A stretch of DNA of 64,000 nucleotides, taken from Rhipidocladum racemiflorum (taxonomy: Eukaryota; Streptophyta; Magnoliopsida; Poales; Poaceae). Numbering within the stretch: position 1 is the first letter of the stretch; each line of letters opens with the position of its first letter. Under the pieces are notes generated by a model. The model worked only from the letters and a program-made list of their open reading frames with translations, searched no databases and had not been told where the DNA came from. Positions 44,519 to 57,196 of this stretch are shown here, piece by piece. The translations under genes were made by a program, and so were the position numbers. Location of the stretch: assembly GCA_036346355.1 (NCBI GenBank), contig CM070588.1, positions 18,399,914 through 18,463,913 on the forward strand. The letters are read 5' to 3'.

Positions 44519-47500
44519 TGTCGGGACCCCGAATTTGCAAATCCGGACCCTCTGTGTATTCAGCACTAGTCCAGGAACGCGCTAGTGCACACAGTCTTAA
44601 CATCGGTAAGTATCACAATCATACCAATCGATATTATCAAGTACTTTATTTAAATAACCAAACAGGTTACTTGACCTTATGGTCAAGTTACAATTATATG
44701 CCTCGCAAGGCGAAACTTATTAAAAGAGAAATAACAGCAGCGGAAAATCAAATAACTTCGTGGCGCCATCCAGTATACCACAGACAATCGATCGGCTCGC
44801 CTCCTAAGTAGACGGGTCCTCTGGGAATTCCTCCTCCGAATCGGGCGTAGTCTCCTCTTCAACCGGTATTGTGTTGAGGCAAGGGTGAGTACTTGGTACT
44901 CAAACAAGTCATGCAGAATGCAAGCTAATATACTATATGCATGGCTTGGTACAAAGGAATAGCTCAAGGTATATTTGCGATGAAACAGCTTTTGACAAGT
45001 AATAAAAGTAGATTCAAAGCGGTAGAAATAAGTAAAGCATGAATAACTTTTCAAGAAGTTTAATAAACATTTTTCCCCATCCTAAACCACATTTCCATCA
45101 TCTTCATTATTAAACCAACCCAACTTTTCAAATCCAAGTTATTTTCGTAAAATCTAACCCTTGACTGTAATTCCCGAGCATTGTCGATCACCGTGGACTC
45201 GGCTATTCAAATAGATTCTACACTCTGCAGAGGTTATGCACTTTACCCACAAGATACAGTCAAACACCACAAAGGCGAGTTCCGTGAACAAAGCCTTTCT
45301 AAGCCTCAAACAACACAGGTGGTCCTCTCAGGTTCGTGCTCTACACCATCCCTTCCTTAGCCAAGGCGAAGTATGGGACCAACACACCGTTAGATGGGTA
45401 TCTGGCCACAGCCACGATACGCTCCCGCATAATCACACAAGCGGTGTAATCGACACCCTGAGGCTCCACAAGTGAGTCCTTAGCGACTTAGTCAACTAGG
45501 GCCGTCCCATTCCAGCCATGTGGTTGCAAGTATGACCCAGTTCAAAGGCTTGCAAGGTTAAGTCCTTAGAGTGACCAGGCAAGACTACCGAAAAACCAAA
45601 TCAACATCCCCAATGCCACAATGGCCCACTGATTACTCTTGCCACATGCCCCGATAAAATCAATTTATCAAACCCGATTGATTACCATGCACCACGTGCC
45701 ATCAACATCACATGATACTTTTCCAAAACAGGTTCAATATATCATTAAGTCAATATTAACATTTGATTGTCCAAAATCATGTTATGAGCACGTGCAGTCT
45801 AAGCGATACTACAACGATCTAAACCCATGTTGGCAATTTAGTAATGTCAAACTATTAATCAACAACTAGGGTGACAAGGGATCATTGAACATAATTAGAT
45901 AATAAATGTTTAATATAACAAATTTTTATTTATCTAACCCCCATGTTTAAACAAAGTATCTTTCTAATTGATCTAGCATGCAATAGTTTAAAGCAAAATA
46001 GATTTCGAAATAGGATCAACATGGTCAAAGCACAACTTGCCTTCAAAAAGTACTTGCTCTTGGTCTTGAGTTGGATCCTGAGTCAATACTTCTCCTTCGA
46101 ATCCTTCCAGCACTTCAACGTCTACTCGTAAAGCGTGCAAATAGCAAATACACAAATAAACACTAGGCAAAAACATCCCAAAACTCCAAATAAAATCCAT
46201 AAACAGAGAGAACATAATTTTCTGGATTTTTAGAAACTGGAATCGTCAAATTTGGAGTTAAAATGCAAAAGTTATGATTTATTAAAGTTTAAATAATCAA
46301 TTAAATAATATTACAGAGAAAAACTTTAGTCCAAAAATTAAATAAAATTCATATTTAGGTAGATCTCAATTTTATACAATTTTAGAAATTTGAATCACTC
46401 AAATCGGAGTTGAAACGCAAAAGTTATAAGCGTTTGAAGTTTGAAACAAAATTTGAAATCATTATTCGAATTAATAAATCATTTTCTTTTCGAAATTAAT
46501 TATTGCGTCAGCATGGACACGTGGCAGCCTCTGATTGGTTGGCTGACGTCAGCCGGTCCATGGACTCGGTCCACGCTCGGCTCGGGTCCACCGTGGACTC
46601 GGTCCACGACTCCACGTGAGACTGACATGTGGGCCCACTCGGGTGACGTCATCGGCGTCGTGCCACGGCTCAACCACTGTCTGACAAGTGGGTCACCGAT
46701 GACGCCATGGGTGACGCCATGGTGCGCTTTGGTTGTCCCCGACACGCGGCCCCCTGTCGGTCGACACGCGCTCGCCACGGCAGCGTGGCGTGGCTAAGCA
46801 CACGTGGCTCGATCGTGCCCGTTGATTTGAAAATCAACGGCCGCGATTAGATCTAGAATTTACGCATTCCAATCAGCACCGTCGATCTGGGCCGTTCGAT
46901 CTAGATCGGACGGTCCAGATCTAACCCTAAAGCTACAACGCAACTAACCTCAACCGTACGATCTAAATCTAACGGTGGAAACCTAATCAGGGCGAACAAG
47001 ATGCAGGCGGCGTGGCCTCACCTCGCGTCGTTGGATCTTGATCCAACGGTTCACCGAGCTTCGCGACGATAGCACGCCGGGCGGCGCGGCGGCTGCCGGC
47101 GCCGAGGAGCGACCACACTAACGGCGCTTCGGGGCGTCTCCGGCCAAGTGAGTGCACCCAATAGGTGCGCCTTGACGCAAGGTTCTCAGACCCGGGCTTG
47201 AACGCGGCGGAGGATGACGAACGGCGCCGGAAACGAAGAAAAACCGCGGCGGCACACCCCAAACTTCGGCGAGAAATCGTGAGGCGACGGCGGCGGCTTG
47301 GGCGTTGGAAACTAGGGCAACCGGTGCGCACACGAACGGCGGTCCTCGGGCGATAACCCACGCCTTAAATGGCCTCGGCATGCGCGCTAAGGCGGAAACC
47401 TAACCAGGACGCGGCGACTCTGGCGCGGTGGAAGTCCCGGCTTCGATCACGGAAGACGACGCAATCACGGCCGTCCACGCGTCCCGCTCAACGGCCCAGA

Positions 47501-47982
47501 TTTCCCGGGCGCAACGGATCCGGACCGGATCCGGCTGGATCGGTGCGGCCAAATTCCGACCGTTGGATTTCGATCCAACGGTTCGGATCGATCAAGGTTC
47601 GACCGGATCACGTGGCTCGGGTCGGACTCGAACTCGAGTCTGACTCGGGCTCGGTCGGATGAACAGTAACCGACTCGGTTTGGATTTCCAGCGATTTAAT
47701 ATTTAAAATAATTCCCAGTAATTCATTTAATTCATTAAAAATAGCAAATGACTCCGAAAAATTCCAGAAAAATTCTGGAAAATATTTTAGGGTATTTGGG
47801 ACTCAAATAAAATATTTCCAACAAAATTTTATTTGCAAAATTAAATTCTTTAATTATTTCAAAATGGAATAAATTCAAATAAATTCCAAATAAATCCAAA
47901 TAAATTCCAGAAAATTCCAAAAATTCACCAAAGTGCAAAATCACACATGAATTTAAGAAAAGCAAAATTTTGGGGTGTTACA
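44519..47982 (-). repeat. 3' LTR of element D
   Basis: Main-family LTR in reverse: TGTCGGGACC to GGGTGTTACA, 3464 bp. The TATA-like box is at 47363-47372 (minus strand CCATTTAAGG) and the donor match GAG|GTGAGGCC (minus) ends near 47017-47023. It is very similar to 53678-57153; differences concentrate in the GC-rich part and at CCG/CGG sites. The five bases before it (TTCTA) may be one target duplication, but no partner is seen. Confidence 0.93.
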
Positions 47983-47999
47983 AACCTCCCCCCCTTAAT
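47983..47999 (-). promoter_or_regulatory. Polypurine tract of element D
   Basis: AACCTCCCCCCCTTAAT on the plus strand, a run of G within purines on the element's strand, directly at the LTR. Confidence 0.85.
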
Positions 48000-48028
48000 A
48001 GAATCTCGTCCCCGAGATTCAGGGTTTA

Positions 48029-51000
48029 CTAAAGGAATAGGTTTGGAAACTCTTTCCTCAAATCCTCTTCGCGCTCCCAAGTCGCTTCGCTCTCTGCATG
48101 GTTGCTCCACTGAACTCTACAGAAACGGGTTGACTTGTTTCTAGTTTCTCGATCCATTGTGTCTAGAATCCCCACGGGATACTCCTTATAGGTCAAATCC
48201 TCTTGCAACTCAATTGACTCTAGCGGTGTCTGTTCCTCAGGAACTCGGAGACACTTCTTTTAAATGGGACACATGTAATACATCATGTACTCCTGCTAAC
48301 GACTGTGGCATCTCCAGCTGATAAGCAACTTCGCCTCTGCGACTCAAAATCTTAAATGGTCCAACATAACTGGTGCAAGTTTCCCTTTGGCATGGAACCT
48401 CTTAACTCCCACGAGGCGTAACTCTGAGGTATACAAAGTCTTCTGGTTCAAAACTCAAATCTCGGCGACGATTGTCAGCATAACTCTTCTGTCGAGATTG
48501 GGCTATCTTCAACCTTTCCCTAATCATGGCGATCTGCTCTTCAGCCTCTTGAAGAATATCAGGCCCAAAGACACGGCGCTCGCCGGTCTCATTCCAATTC
48601 AATGGCGTCCGACAGGGTCGACCATACAGTGCCTCAAAAGGTGACATCTGCAAACTAGTCTGATAACTATTGTTGTAACTGAACTCGGCATACGGCAAAC
48701 TCTTATCCCAAGAGGTAGCATAAGCTAATGCACAAGCTCTCAACATATCCTCCAGAATCTGGTTGACTCTTTCGGTCTGTCCATCCGTCTGTGGATGATA
48801 AGTCAGATCTTGAAGTTCAAACGGGTTCCCATGGCTTCATGCAACTTATTCCAGAACCTTGAGGTAAATTGGGTTCCTCTGTCTCGATACAATCCTCTTT
48901 GGCACTCCGTGCAAAGCAGACAATCCTCGATCATGTACAATTCCGCTTAATTTATCTCCCGAGTAAGTGGTCTTCACGAGGATAAAATGGGCTACTTTAG
49001 TCAAGCGATCCACTATAACCCATATGGAGTCATAACCTCCTTGAGTCTTCGACAAACCGGTAATGAAATCCATTCCGATTTCCTCCCACTTCCACTCGGG
49101 TATTTTTAGCGGCCAGAGCAATCCTGCTGGTCTCGATGCATTGCCTTGACTCTCTGGCATACATCGCACAAGGCAACATGCTCGGCAACTTCACGTTTCA
49201 TACTCGGCCACCGAATCTCTCCTTGAGATCCTGATACATCTTGGCGCTTCGAGGATGAATTGAGTACTTGGAGTCATGGGCTTCTTCCAAAATCGCTTGC
49301 TTTAACTCCTTTTTGTTAGGCACACAAATGCGATCCTTCATCCACAACGTGCCTTGCTCATCCAACTTGAAGTCCTCTGCCTTGCCTTCCTCCTTGATGG
49401 ACTTAATCCTGCGGATCTTGTCATCATCCTTCTCGTCCTTCTCGGATCTGGTCCTCTAAAGTAGGCTTTACTTCCAATGCGGCCAAGAATCCGCTAGGTA
49501 CAACCTCAATCTTCATCTTTTGAAAATCCTCACATAACTCATCCTCGACTTGTGGCTAGCAACGCACTCACGGTATGGCTTTTCCGACTCGGGGCATCGG
49601 CTACTACGTTGGCCTTTCCGGATGGTAATGGATTCCAACATTATAGTCCTTGATCAACTCTAACCATCTCCTGCCTCATATTCAGATCCGACTGGGTGAA
49701 TATGTACTTAAGGCTCTTATGATCCGTATATACTTCACATCTGCTTTCCAATCGATAGTGACGCCATATCTTCAAAGCATGCACTACGGCTAACTCTAAG
49801 TCATGTGTCGGATAATTTTCCTCATGCAGCCTCAATCGCCTTGACGCATAAGCGGCGACCTTTCCATTCTGCATCAGCGACACATCCAAGTCCTTGGCGC
49901 GATGCGTCACAATAAATATCGAAGCTTTGAGCAACATCCGTAGAACTAACACCGGTCTTGACGCCAATCGCTTCTTCAGCTCCTGAAATCCTTTCTCACA
50001 TTCTCAAGCGTCCATGCAAACTTCTTTTCCTTCTTCAGCAATTGCGTAAGAGGTTTCGCAATTGTCGAGAAGCCTTCAATGAAACGGCGGTAGTATCCTG
50101 CCATTCCAAGGAAACTCGAATCTGGGTCACAGTCTTGGTGCTCCCAATGTAACACAGCTTCTACTTTGCTTGGATCTACTGGCGACCCTTCTGCGGTCAT
50201 TACATGTCCAAGAAACTCCACCTTGTCCTTCCAAAAATCACACTTGCTGAACTTGGCGAAAAGTTGCTGTTCCCTCAGCTTTTCCAAAACTCGCCTTAAG
50301 TGTTCGGCATGTTCATCCTCTGTCTTGGAGTAGATTAGGATATCATCTATGAACACGACGACAAAATTGTCCAAATATTCCATGAACACCTTATTCATCA
50401 TATTCATGAAATAAGATGGCGCATTAAATCAGCCCAAAAGACATAATCAGAACTTCAGAATGTCCATATCTTGGCGAGAATGCAGTCTTCGAATATCTTC
50501 CGATCGGATCTTCAATCGATGGTATCCCGATCTCGCATCAATCTTGGAGAAAACTCCGGCTCCTCTTAACTGATCAAACAAATCATCAATCCTGGGTAGC
50601 GGATACTTATTCTTCACGGTGACCTCATTGAGTGCACGGTAGTCAATGCACATCCTGAAACTCCCGTCCTTCTTCTTGACAAACAAAACTGGTGCTCCCC
50701 ACGGCGACGAACTTGGTCTGATAAATCCTTTCTCCATTAACTCTTCTAGCTGTTTCTTCATTTCTACCAACTCCTCGGTGGACATCCGATAGGGTCTCTT
50801 TGCTATCGGTCTTTGTGCAGTACAAGCTCTATCACAAACTCTATGTCCCTGTCTCGCGGCATACCTGTAAATCTTCGGGAAAAACATCGGTACTCATTCA
50901 CTAATGAGACATCCTCTATGCTGATTGCCTTGGTACTGTTAACCATCAACTGTCCATCTCTAAGCTGATGGCTTGAAATTCCACTTTCTTCCCACACGGG

Positions 51001-51541
51001 CTCTCAATCGAGATAGTCCTTCGTCCACAATCCAATACGGCCTTGTGCTTGGATAACCAATCCATTCCCAATATAACATCTAAGGTCCGGGTCTCCAAAA
51101 TTATAAGGTTTGCTAGGAACTCTATTCCATCTATTAGTATTCTCACCCGGAACATCCTACTTTCGCTCGAGTTCGGAACCAGGGTTTGAACTAAATGCAT
51201 GCACTTAAGTCTTGCCATTCTCAAATCATTTCTAGTAGCAAAGCCTTGCGAAACAAACGAATGCGAAGCTCGAGTCAAACAAAAGCTGCAGGTCTTGAGT
51301 TAACAAGTAACTTACCCAAGACGACGTCAGTAGCATTCTGCAGTCGTCTGTGGTGACATGGTTGACTCGGCCTCTCACCACGGTGCAGGGTGTGGCTCCT
51401 GGTCTTTGGCGCCCTAGCTGGGGTGGTTCCTAGATTGAAGCGAACTGGGTCGCCTCTGCTGTCTTCTTTGGACAACTGTTGGCAAAGTGTCCTGGCTCGT
51501 TCTTGATTGTAATGCGTCTCACTGTTCCTTCTTGCCTGCAC
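48029..51541 (-). pseudogene. pol: Pol of element D (protease to chromodomain), many apparent frameshifts
   Basis: Complete in content and in order on the minus strand: protease and the VILGMDWLSKHKAVLDC segment (50946-51278), reverse transcriptase (50447-50887 with FSKIDARSGYH, 49976-50407 with VFIDDILIYSKTEDEHAEH), RNase H (49641-49967), integrase core (48846-49169, MDFITGLSKTQGG), integrase C-terminus (48402-48746) and a chromodomain-like tail to the TAG at 48029-48031. Each part is in a different frame. Compared with copy E over the shared region, most breaks sit at CAG or CTG triplets, so the true gene may be far more intact than it looks. In A and B, by contrast, the breaks look like ordinary mutations. 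Confidence 0.85.
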
Positions 51542-52461
51542 AGGTAGCGTTTCTAGCGGGACTGGGTCTGATAGTTTTGATTGACAGGTCTTGTGCCGGG
51601 ATGGTGTCCTTGTTGCATTACGTGGTTGAAATCAAGAATTGATTTGGTGCAACTCTCAGCGCTGCTATTGCGTTCCTGGCGTGATCCTTCTTTGTTGCAT
51701 CCTGCGCTTCTGTTCTCATCCAGTTCCTTGCGCTTGTCCTCAAGAATAAGCGCCTTATTCACCAACTCTTGGAAATCTGGAAAGGTGTGGGTGATCAATC
51801 CTACTTGCAATCCCGAGTTAAGTCCCTTCATAAAATGAGACTGCCTCGATTTATCCGTCGCTACATCCTCAAAGTGCGTAGCGTGCTAGGCTGTGTGAAC
51901 TTGTTCGTAGTCGACCACCTGGCTGATTACCTTGCTTCAAAGGCTCTGAACTCCTCCTTCTTAAGGTCCATGATTCCTTCAGCACGTGATACTCGTCGGA
52001 ATGCAATTGTGAACTCTTCCCAAGTGATATCTTGAGGGTTCTCCTGCGTGGCACAGAAGTTCTCCCACCATTCGGCGGCTGTCCCTTCCAACTGATGAGA
52101 AGCGTAGAGTACCTTCTCATTTCCTATGCATTGAGCTATGTGTAGCTTCCTCTCGATTGATCTTAACCAATCATCGGCCTCCAATGGATTGGCATTCCCG
52201 GAAGAAAGTGGGTGGGTGAGTCCTCATGAACTCGACTGACCTTGTTTTCTGGCGTTGTCCATGATTAACTTGATTAGCGGTGGCCTGAGCAAAGGACGTG
52301 CTGCATTTGTTGCATCATAGCATGCATCAACTGAGTCTGAGCAGCAAGAAAGGCTCCAAAATTCTGCATATCAATCGGCGGTCTTTGGTGCTCCATCATT
52401 GGGGTTTTCTGTGGCGAGAACCACTCCCATTGCCTCCAAAGTTTCCACGGGTATTCACCAT
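51542..52461 (-). pseudogene. gag: Gag of element D, frameshifted
   Basis: Starts at the ATG at 52459-52461 (minus), preceded by CGACAG as in the other copies. Recognisable parts are EADDWLRSIERKLHIAQC (51927-52184) and the VNKALILEDKRKELDENR region (51553-51831). The knuckle region near 51470-51540 is out of frame, with one of its Cys-containing stretches altered. Breaks again coincide with CAG/CTG/CCG sites. Confidence 0.8.
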
Positions 52462-52736
52462 CTGTCGATTTGCTCTAGGTTTAGAGATGAGAGGGAAACA
52501 AGAATAGACAAGTAATATGGAACTTATGCGGGGCGAAAGGTGTAGCCTTAAGGTCCAACTTTATTATTAGTAACTTGGTATGGCTGCTTACAATGCCTAA
52601 GGGCCTTGCAACACATAATGCACACTCGACAAGCAATGAAAATCCAAATCAAACTAACACTGAGTCTAACGCCTAAAGGGTGACTCTTTATTCTATGACT
52701 TGACTCGGCGAAGGAGTCTCACTATAGAACCTATGC
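52462..52736 (-). other. ORF0-gag spacer of element D
   Basis: Non-coding, about 275 bp, the equivalent of 1629-1909, with the TATTATTAGTAACTTGG stretch and a pyrimidine tract (on the minus strand) next to the gag acceptor. Confidence 0.5.
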
Positions 52737-53458
52737 TCACTCATCGAGAAAACCTCCACGGCCTGGTACGGGTGTCGTGGCATAGGCGCCAAACGATTGC
52801 CATGTCCAAAGAATCGTATCCTCTATGGTAGTCGAAGAAGCGTGTCCTCATCGAGATCTGACTCCTCTGGATCTCGCTCGTAGCTCGAGTAATCTTGGCT
52901 GCTGGAGTGCAGTCCGTACAAAGTCATCTCCAACTCGTCAATCCTTCGCAGAAGGTGTGCCACATACTCTTGAGCTTCTCGCCCTCTGCTCTTCTCTGTC
53001 GTGATCTCCTTGCGGGCCTTCTGTAGCTCCTTGCTTGTATTATCTAGTACATCCTCCTGGGCGACGACAAATCGTGCCAACTGTGTAACCGTGGCATCCT
53101 CATCCTGAATCTCCTTCGGGTCAAGAAGGTTATCGCTGCGCGGATGATATCGGAACACCGTGCTCTCCAATTCCCTGGCGTAGATACGGGTAATGTGCCG
53201 CATTGCGCGTCGTGATACTTCTTGGATACCCATCTGCATTGTAGATCTCCTGGCGGTGCAGTGTATCGGGCGATTGCCTGGGCCCTTCTTCCTAGCAGGT
53301 ACCTCGATCTTCACATCACAAGCCTTGATCAATCCTGCTTGCCTGATCACTTCCACTTGGTATTGGGGCTTCTCAAAATCTCCGAGAGTCTGTAGCATAT
53401 GCCAAAGTTCCGCGGCGTGACCAACTCCCAGATCAACGTAGTTGAACTCTTCCTCCAT
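52737..53458 (-). CDS. ORF0 of element D (one frameshift near the end)
   Basis: Open for 211 residues from MEEEFNYVDLGVGHAAELWH to about 52823. It aligns with A's ORF0 along its length, including MGIQEVSRRAMRHITRIYAR and the coiled-coil stretch ELQKARKEITTEKSRGREAQ. The acidic tail is out of frame at the end; the homologous stop is at 52737-52739. The ATG is preceded by GTGACAG, 219 bp from the LTR. Confidence 0.78.
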
Positions 53459-53660
53459 CTGTCACCCGAGTACTTTACGTAAGAACTCGGAATTTTTAAA
53501 TTGTGACAAGGTAAGGAAAAATTTCAGCAAGAGACAAGAAAAGAGAGAAGGGGGTAAGTCGAGATGTCATTTCTTGTCTTGACAAACTTTTAGTTTTAGA
53601 AAATAGGTTTTATCCTCACTACGACCATTCTAGCTTAGGGTTGAGCCTACAGTCAAGTAT

Positions 53661-53673
53661 GGCTCTGATACCA
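53661..53673 (-). promoter_or_regulatory. Primer binding site of element D
   Basis: GGCTCTGATACCA on the plus strand (TGGTATCAGAGCC on the element's strand), a perfect initiator-Met tRNA match four bases from the LTR. Confidence 0.9.
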
Positions 53674-53677
53674 CCTC

Positions 53678-56600
53678 TGTCGGGACCCCGAATTTGCAAA
53701 TCCGGACCCTCTGTGTATTCAGCACTAGTCCAGGAACGCGCTAGTGCACACAGTCTTAACATCGGTAAGTATCACAATCATACCAATCGATATTATCAAG
53801 TACTTTATTTAAATAACCAAACAGGTTACTTGACCTTATGGTCAAGTTACAATTATATGCCTCGCAAGGCGAAACTTATTAAAAGAGAAATAACAGCAGC
53901 GGAAAATCAAATAACCCGGGCGCCATCCAAAGATACCACAGGCAATCGACCGGGCTCGCCTCCCTAAGTAGACGGGTCCTGCAGGAATTCCTCCTCCGAA
54001 ATCAAGCGTAGTCTCCTCTTCAACTGTATTGTGTTGAGGCAAGGGTGAGTACTTGGTACTCAAAGAAGTCATGCATGCAGAATGCAAGCTAATATACTAT
54101 ATGCATGGCTTGGTACAAAGGAATAGCTCAAGGTATATTTGCAAGATGTGACTTTTGACAAGTAATAAAAGTAGATTCAAAGCGGAGAAATAAGTAAAGC
54201 ATGAATAACTTTTCAAGAAGTTTAATAAACATTTTTCCCCATCCTAAACCACATTTCCATCATCTTCATTATTAAACCAACCCAACTTTTCAAATCCAAG
54301 TTATTTTCAGAAAATCTAACCCTTGATCAGTAATTCCGAGCATTGTCGATCACATCGTGGACTCGGCTATTCAAATAGATTCTACACTCTGCAGAGGTTA
54401 TGCACTTTACCCACAAGATACAGTCAAACACCACAAAGGCGAGTTCCTCAGAATAAAGCCTTTCTGAAGCCTCAAACAACACAGTGGTCCTCTCCTGCTC
54501 AGGTTTCTACACCATCCCTTCCCTTAGCCAAGGCGAAGTATGGGACCAACACACCGTTAGATGGGTATCTGGCCACGCCCACGATACGCTCCCCGCATAA
54601 TCACACAAACGGTGTAATCGACACCCTGAGGCTCCACAAGTGAGTCCTTAGCGACTTAGTCAACTAGGGCCGTCCCATTCCACCCATGTGGTTGCAAGTA
54701 TGACCCAGTTCAAAGGCTTGCAAGGTTAAGTCCTTAGAGTGACCAGGCAAGACTACCCGAAAAACCAAATCAACATCCCCAATGCCACAATGGCCCACTG
54801 ATTACTCTTGCCACATGCCCCCGAAATCGCTTATCAAACCCCGCTTGATTACCATGCACCACGTGCCATCAACATCACATGATACTTTTCCAAAAACAGG
54901 TTCAATATATCATTAAGTCAATATTAACATTTGATTGTCCAAAATCATGTTATGAGCACGAGCGTGCTCTAAGCGGTATACTACAACGATCTAAACCCAT
55001 GTTGGCAATTTAATAATGTCCAACTAGTAATCCACAACTAGGGTGACAAGGGATCATGGCACATACTTAGATAATCAAGGTGTCATACAAAGAAATTGGT
55101 ATTTATCTAACCCCCATGTTTAAACAAAGTATCTTTCTAATTGATCTAGCATGCAATAGTTTAAAGCAAAATAGATTTCGAAATAGGATCAACATGGTCA
55201 AAGCACAACTTGCCTTCAAAAAGTACTTGCTCTTGGTCTTGAGTTGGATCCTGAGTCAATACTTCTCCTTCAATCCTTCCCAGACTTCAACGTCTACTCG
55301 TAAAGCGTGCAAATAGCAAATACACAAATAAACACTAGGCAAAAACATCCCAAAACTCCAAATAAAATCCATAAATAGAGAGAACATAATTTTCTGGATT
55401 TTTAGAAACTGGAATCGTCAAATTTGGAGTTAAAATGCAAAAGTTATGATTTATTAAAGTTTAAATAATCAATTAAATAATATTACAGAGAAAAACTTTA
55501 GTCCAAAAATTAAATAAAATTCATATTTAGGTAGATCTCAATTTTATACAAATTTAGAAATTTGAATCACTCAAATCGGAGTTGAAACGCAAAAGTTATA
55601 AGCGTTTGAAGTTTGAAACAAAATTTGAAATCATTATTCGAATTAATAAATCATTTTCTTTTTCGGAAATTAATTATTGCGTCAGCATGGACACGTGGCA
55701 GCCTCTGATTGGTTGGCTGACGTCAGCCGGTCCATGGACTCGGTCCACGCTCGGCTTGGGTCCACCGTGGACTCGGTCCACGACTCTACGTGAGATCGAC
55801 ATGCGGGCCCACTCGGGTGACGCTATCGCCGACGTCACGGGCTCAAATTTCGACCTGTGGCCGACAAGGGGGTCCACCGCTGACGTCATGTGTGACGTCA
55901 TGGTGGAGTTTGGTTGTCCCGTGACACGCGGCCCCCCCGTGTCGAGAGACTGGCAACTCGCTACGGCGTGGCGTGGCTAAGCACACGTGGCTCGATCGTG
56001 CCGTTGATTTGAAAATCAACGGCCGCGATTAGATATAGAATTTACGCATTCCAATCAAGACCGCTCGATGCGGGCCGCTCGATCTAGATCGGATGGTCCG
56101 AGATCTAACCCTAAAGCTACAACGCAACTAACCTCAACCGCATTTATCTAAATCTAACGGTGGAAACCTAATCGTGATCGAACAAGAACAGGCGGACGTG
56201 GCCTCACCTGCGTCGCGTTGGATCTTGATCCAACGGTTCACCGAGCTTCATGGGCAGCGATGGCACGCTGGCGGCGTTGGCGGCTGCCGGCGCCGAGGAC
56301 GGCGACCACATTAACTTGGCGCTTCGGGCGCTCTCCGCCAAGTGAGTGCACCCAATAGGTGCGCCTTGACGCAAGGTTCTCGAACCGGGCTTGAACGCGC
56401 GGAGGATGACGAACGGCGCCGAAACGAAGAAAACCGCGCGCACACCCCAAACTTCGGCGAAATCGTGGAGGCGCACGGCGGGCGCTTGGGCGTTGGAAAC
56501 TAGGGCAACCGGTGCGCACACGAACGGCGGTCCTCGGCGATAACCCACGCCTTAAATGGCCTCGGCATGCGCGCGGCGAAACCTAACCAGACGCGGGCTA

Positions 56601-57153
56601 CGGCGGCGGTGGAAGTCCGGCTCGATCACGGGAAAACGGACGTAATCACGGCCGGCCCACGCGTCCCTAACGGCCCAATTTCGGGCGCAACGGATCCGGG
56701 CCGATCCGGCCTGGATCGATCGCGACCAAATTCCGGCCGTTGATTTCGATCCAACGGTTCGGATCGATCAAGGTTCGACCAGGATCACGTGGCTCGTTCG
56801 GACTCGAACTTCGAGTCGACTCGGGCTGGTCGGATGAAACGATAACCGACTCGGTTTGGATTTCAATGATTTAATATTTAAAATAATTCCCAGAATTCAT
56901 TTAATTCATTAAAAATAGCAAATGACCCTTAAAAATTCAGAAAAATTACGGAAAATATTTTAGGTATTTGGGACTCAAATAAAATATTTCCAACAAAATT
57001 TTATTTGCAAAATTAAATTCTTTAATTATTTCAAAATGGAATAAATTCAAATAAATTCCAAATAAATCCAAATAAATTCGAGAAAATTCCAAAATTCACC
57101 AAAGTGCCAAATCACACATGAATTTAAGAAAAGCAAAATTTTGGGGTGTTACA
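53678..57153 (-). repeat. LTR shared by elements D (5') and E (3')
   Basis: A 3476-bp reverse LTR. One side carries D's PBS; the other side carries a polypurine tract and pol end (E). It therefore serves as 5' LTR of D and 3' LTR of E, as in a tandem LTR-internal-LTR-internal array. The TATA-like box is at 56551-56559 (minus) and the donor match GCAG|GTGAGGCC (minus) at 56202-56210. The GC-rich part (55780-56860) is unusually disturbed relative to D's other LTR, while AT-rich parts are almost identical. Confidence 0.88.
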
Positions 57154-57166
57154 AACCTCCCCTTAA
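57154..57166 (-). promoter_or_regulatory. Polypurine tract of element E
   Basis: AACCTCCCCTTAA on the plus strand. The G run is shorter than in D (four against seven), a difference typical of homopolymers. Confidence 0.75.
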
Positions 57167-57196
57167 TAGAATCTCGTCCCAGAGATTCAGGGCTTA

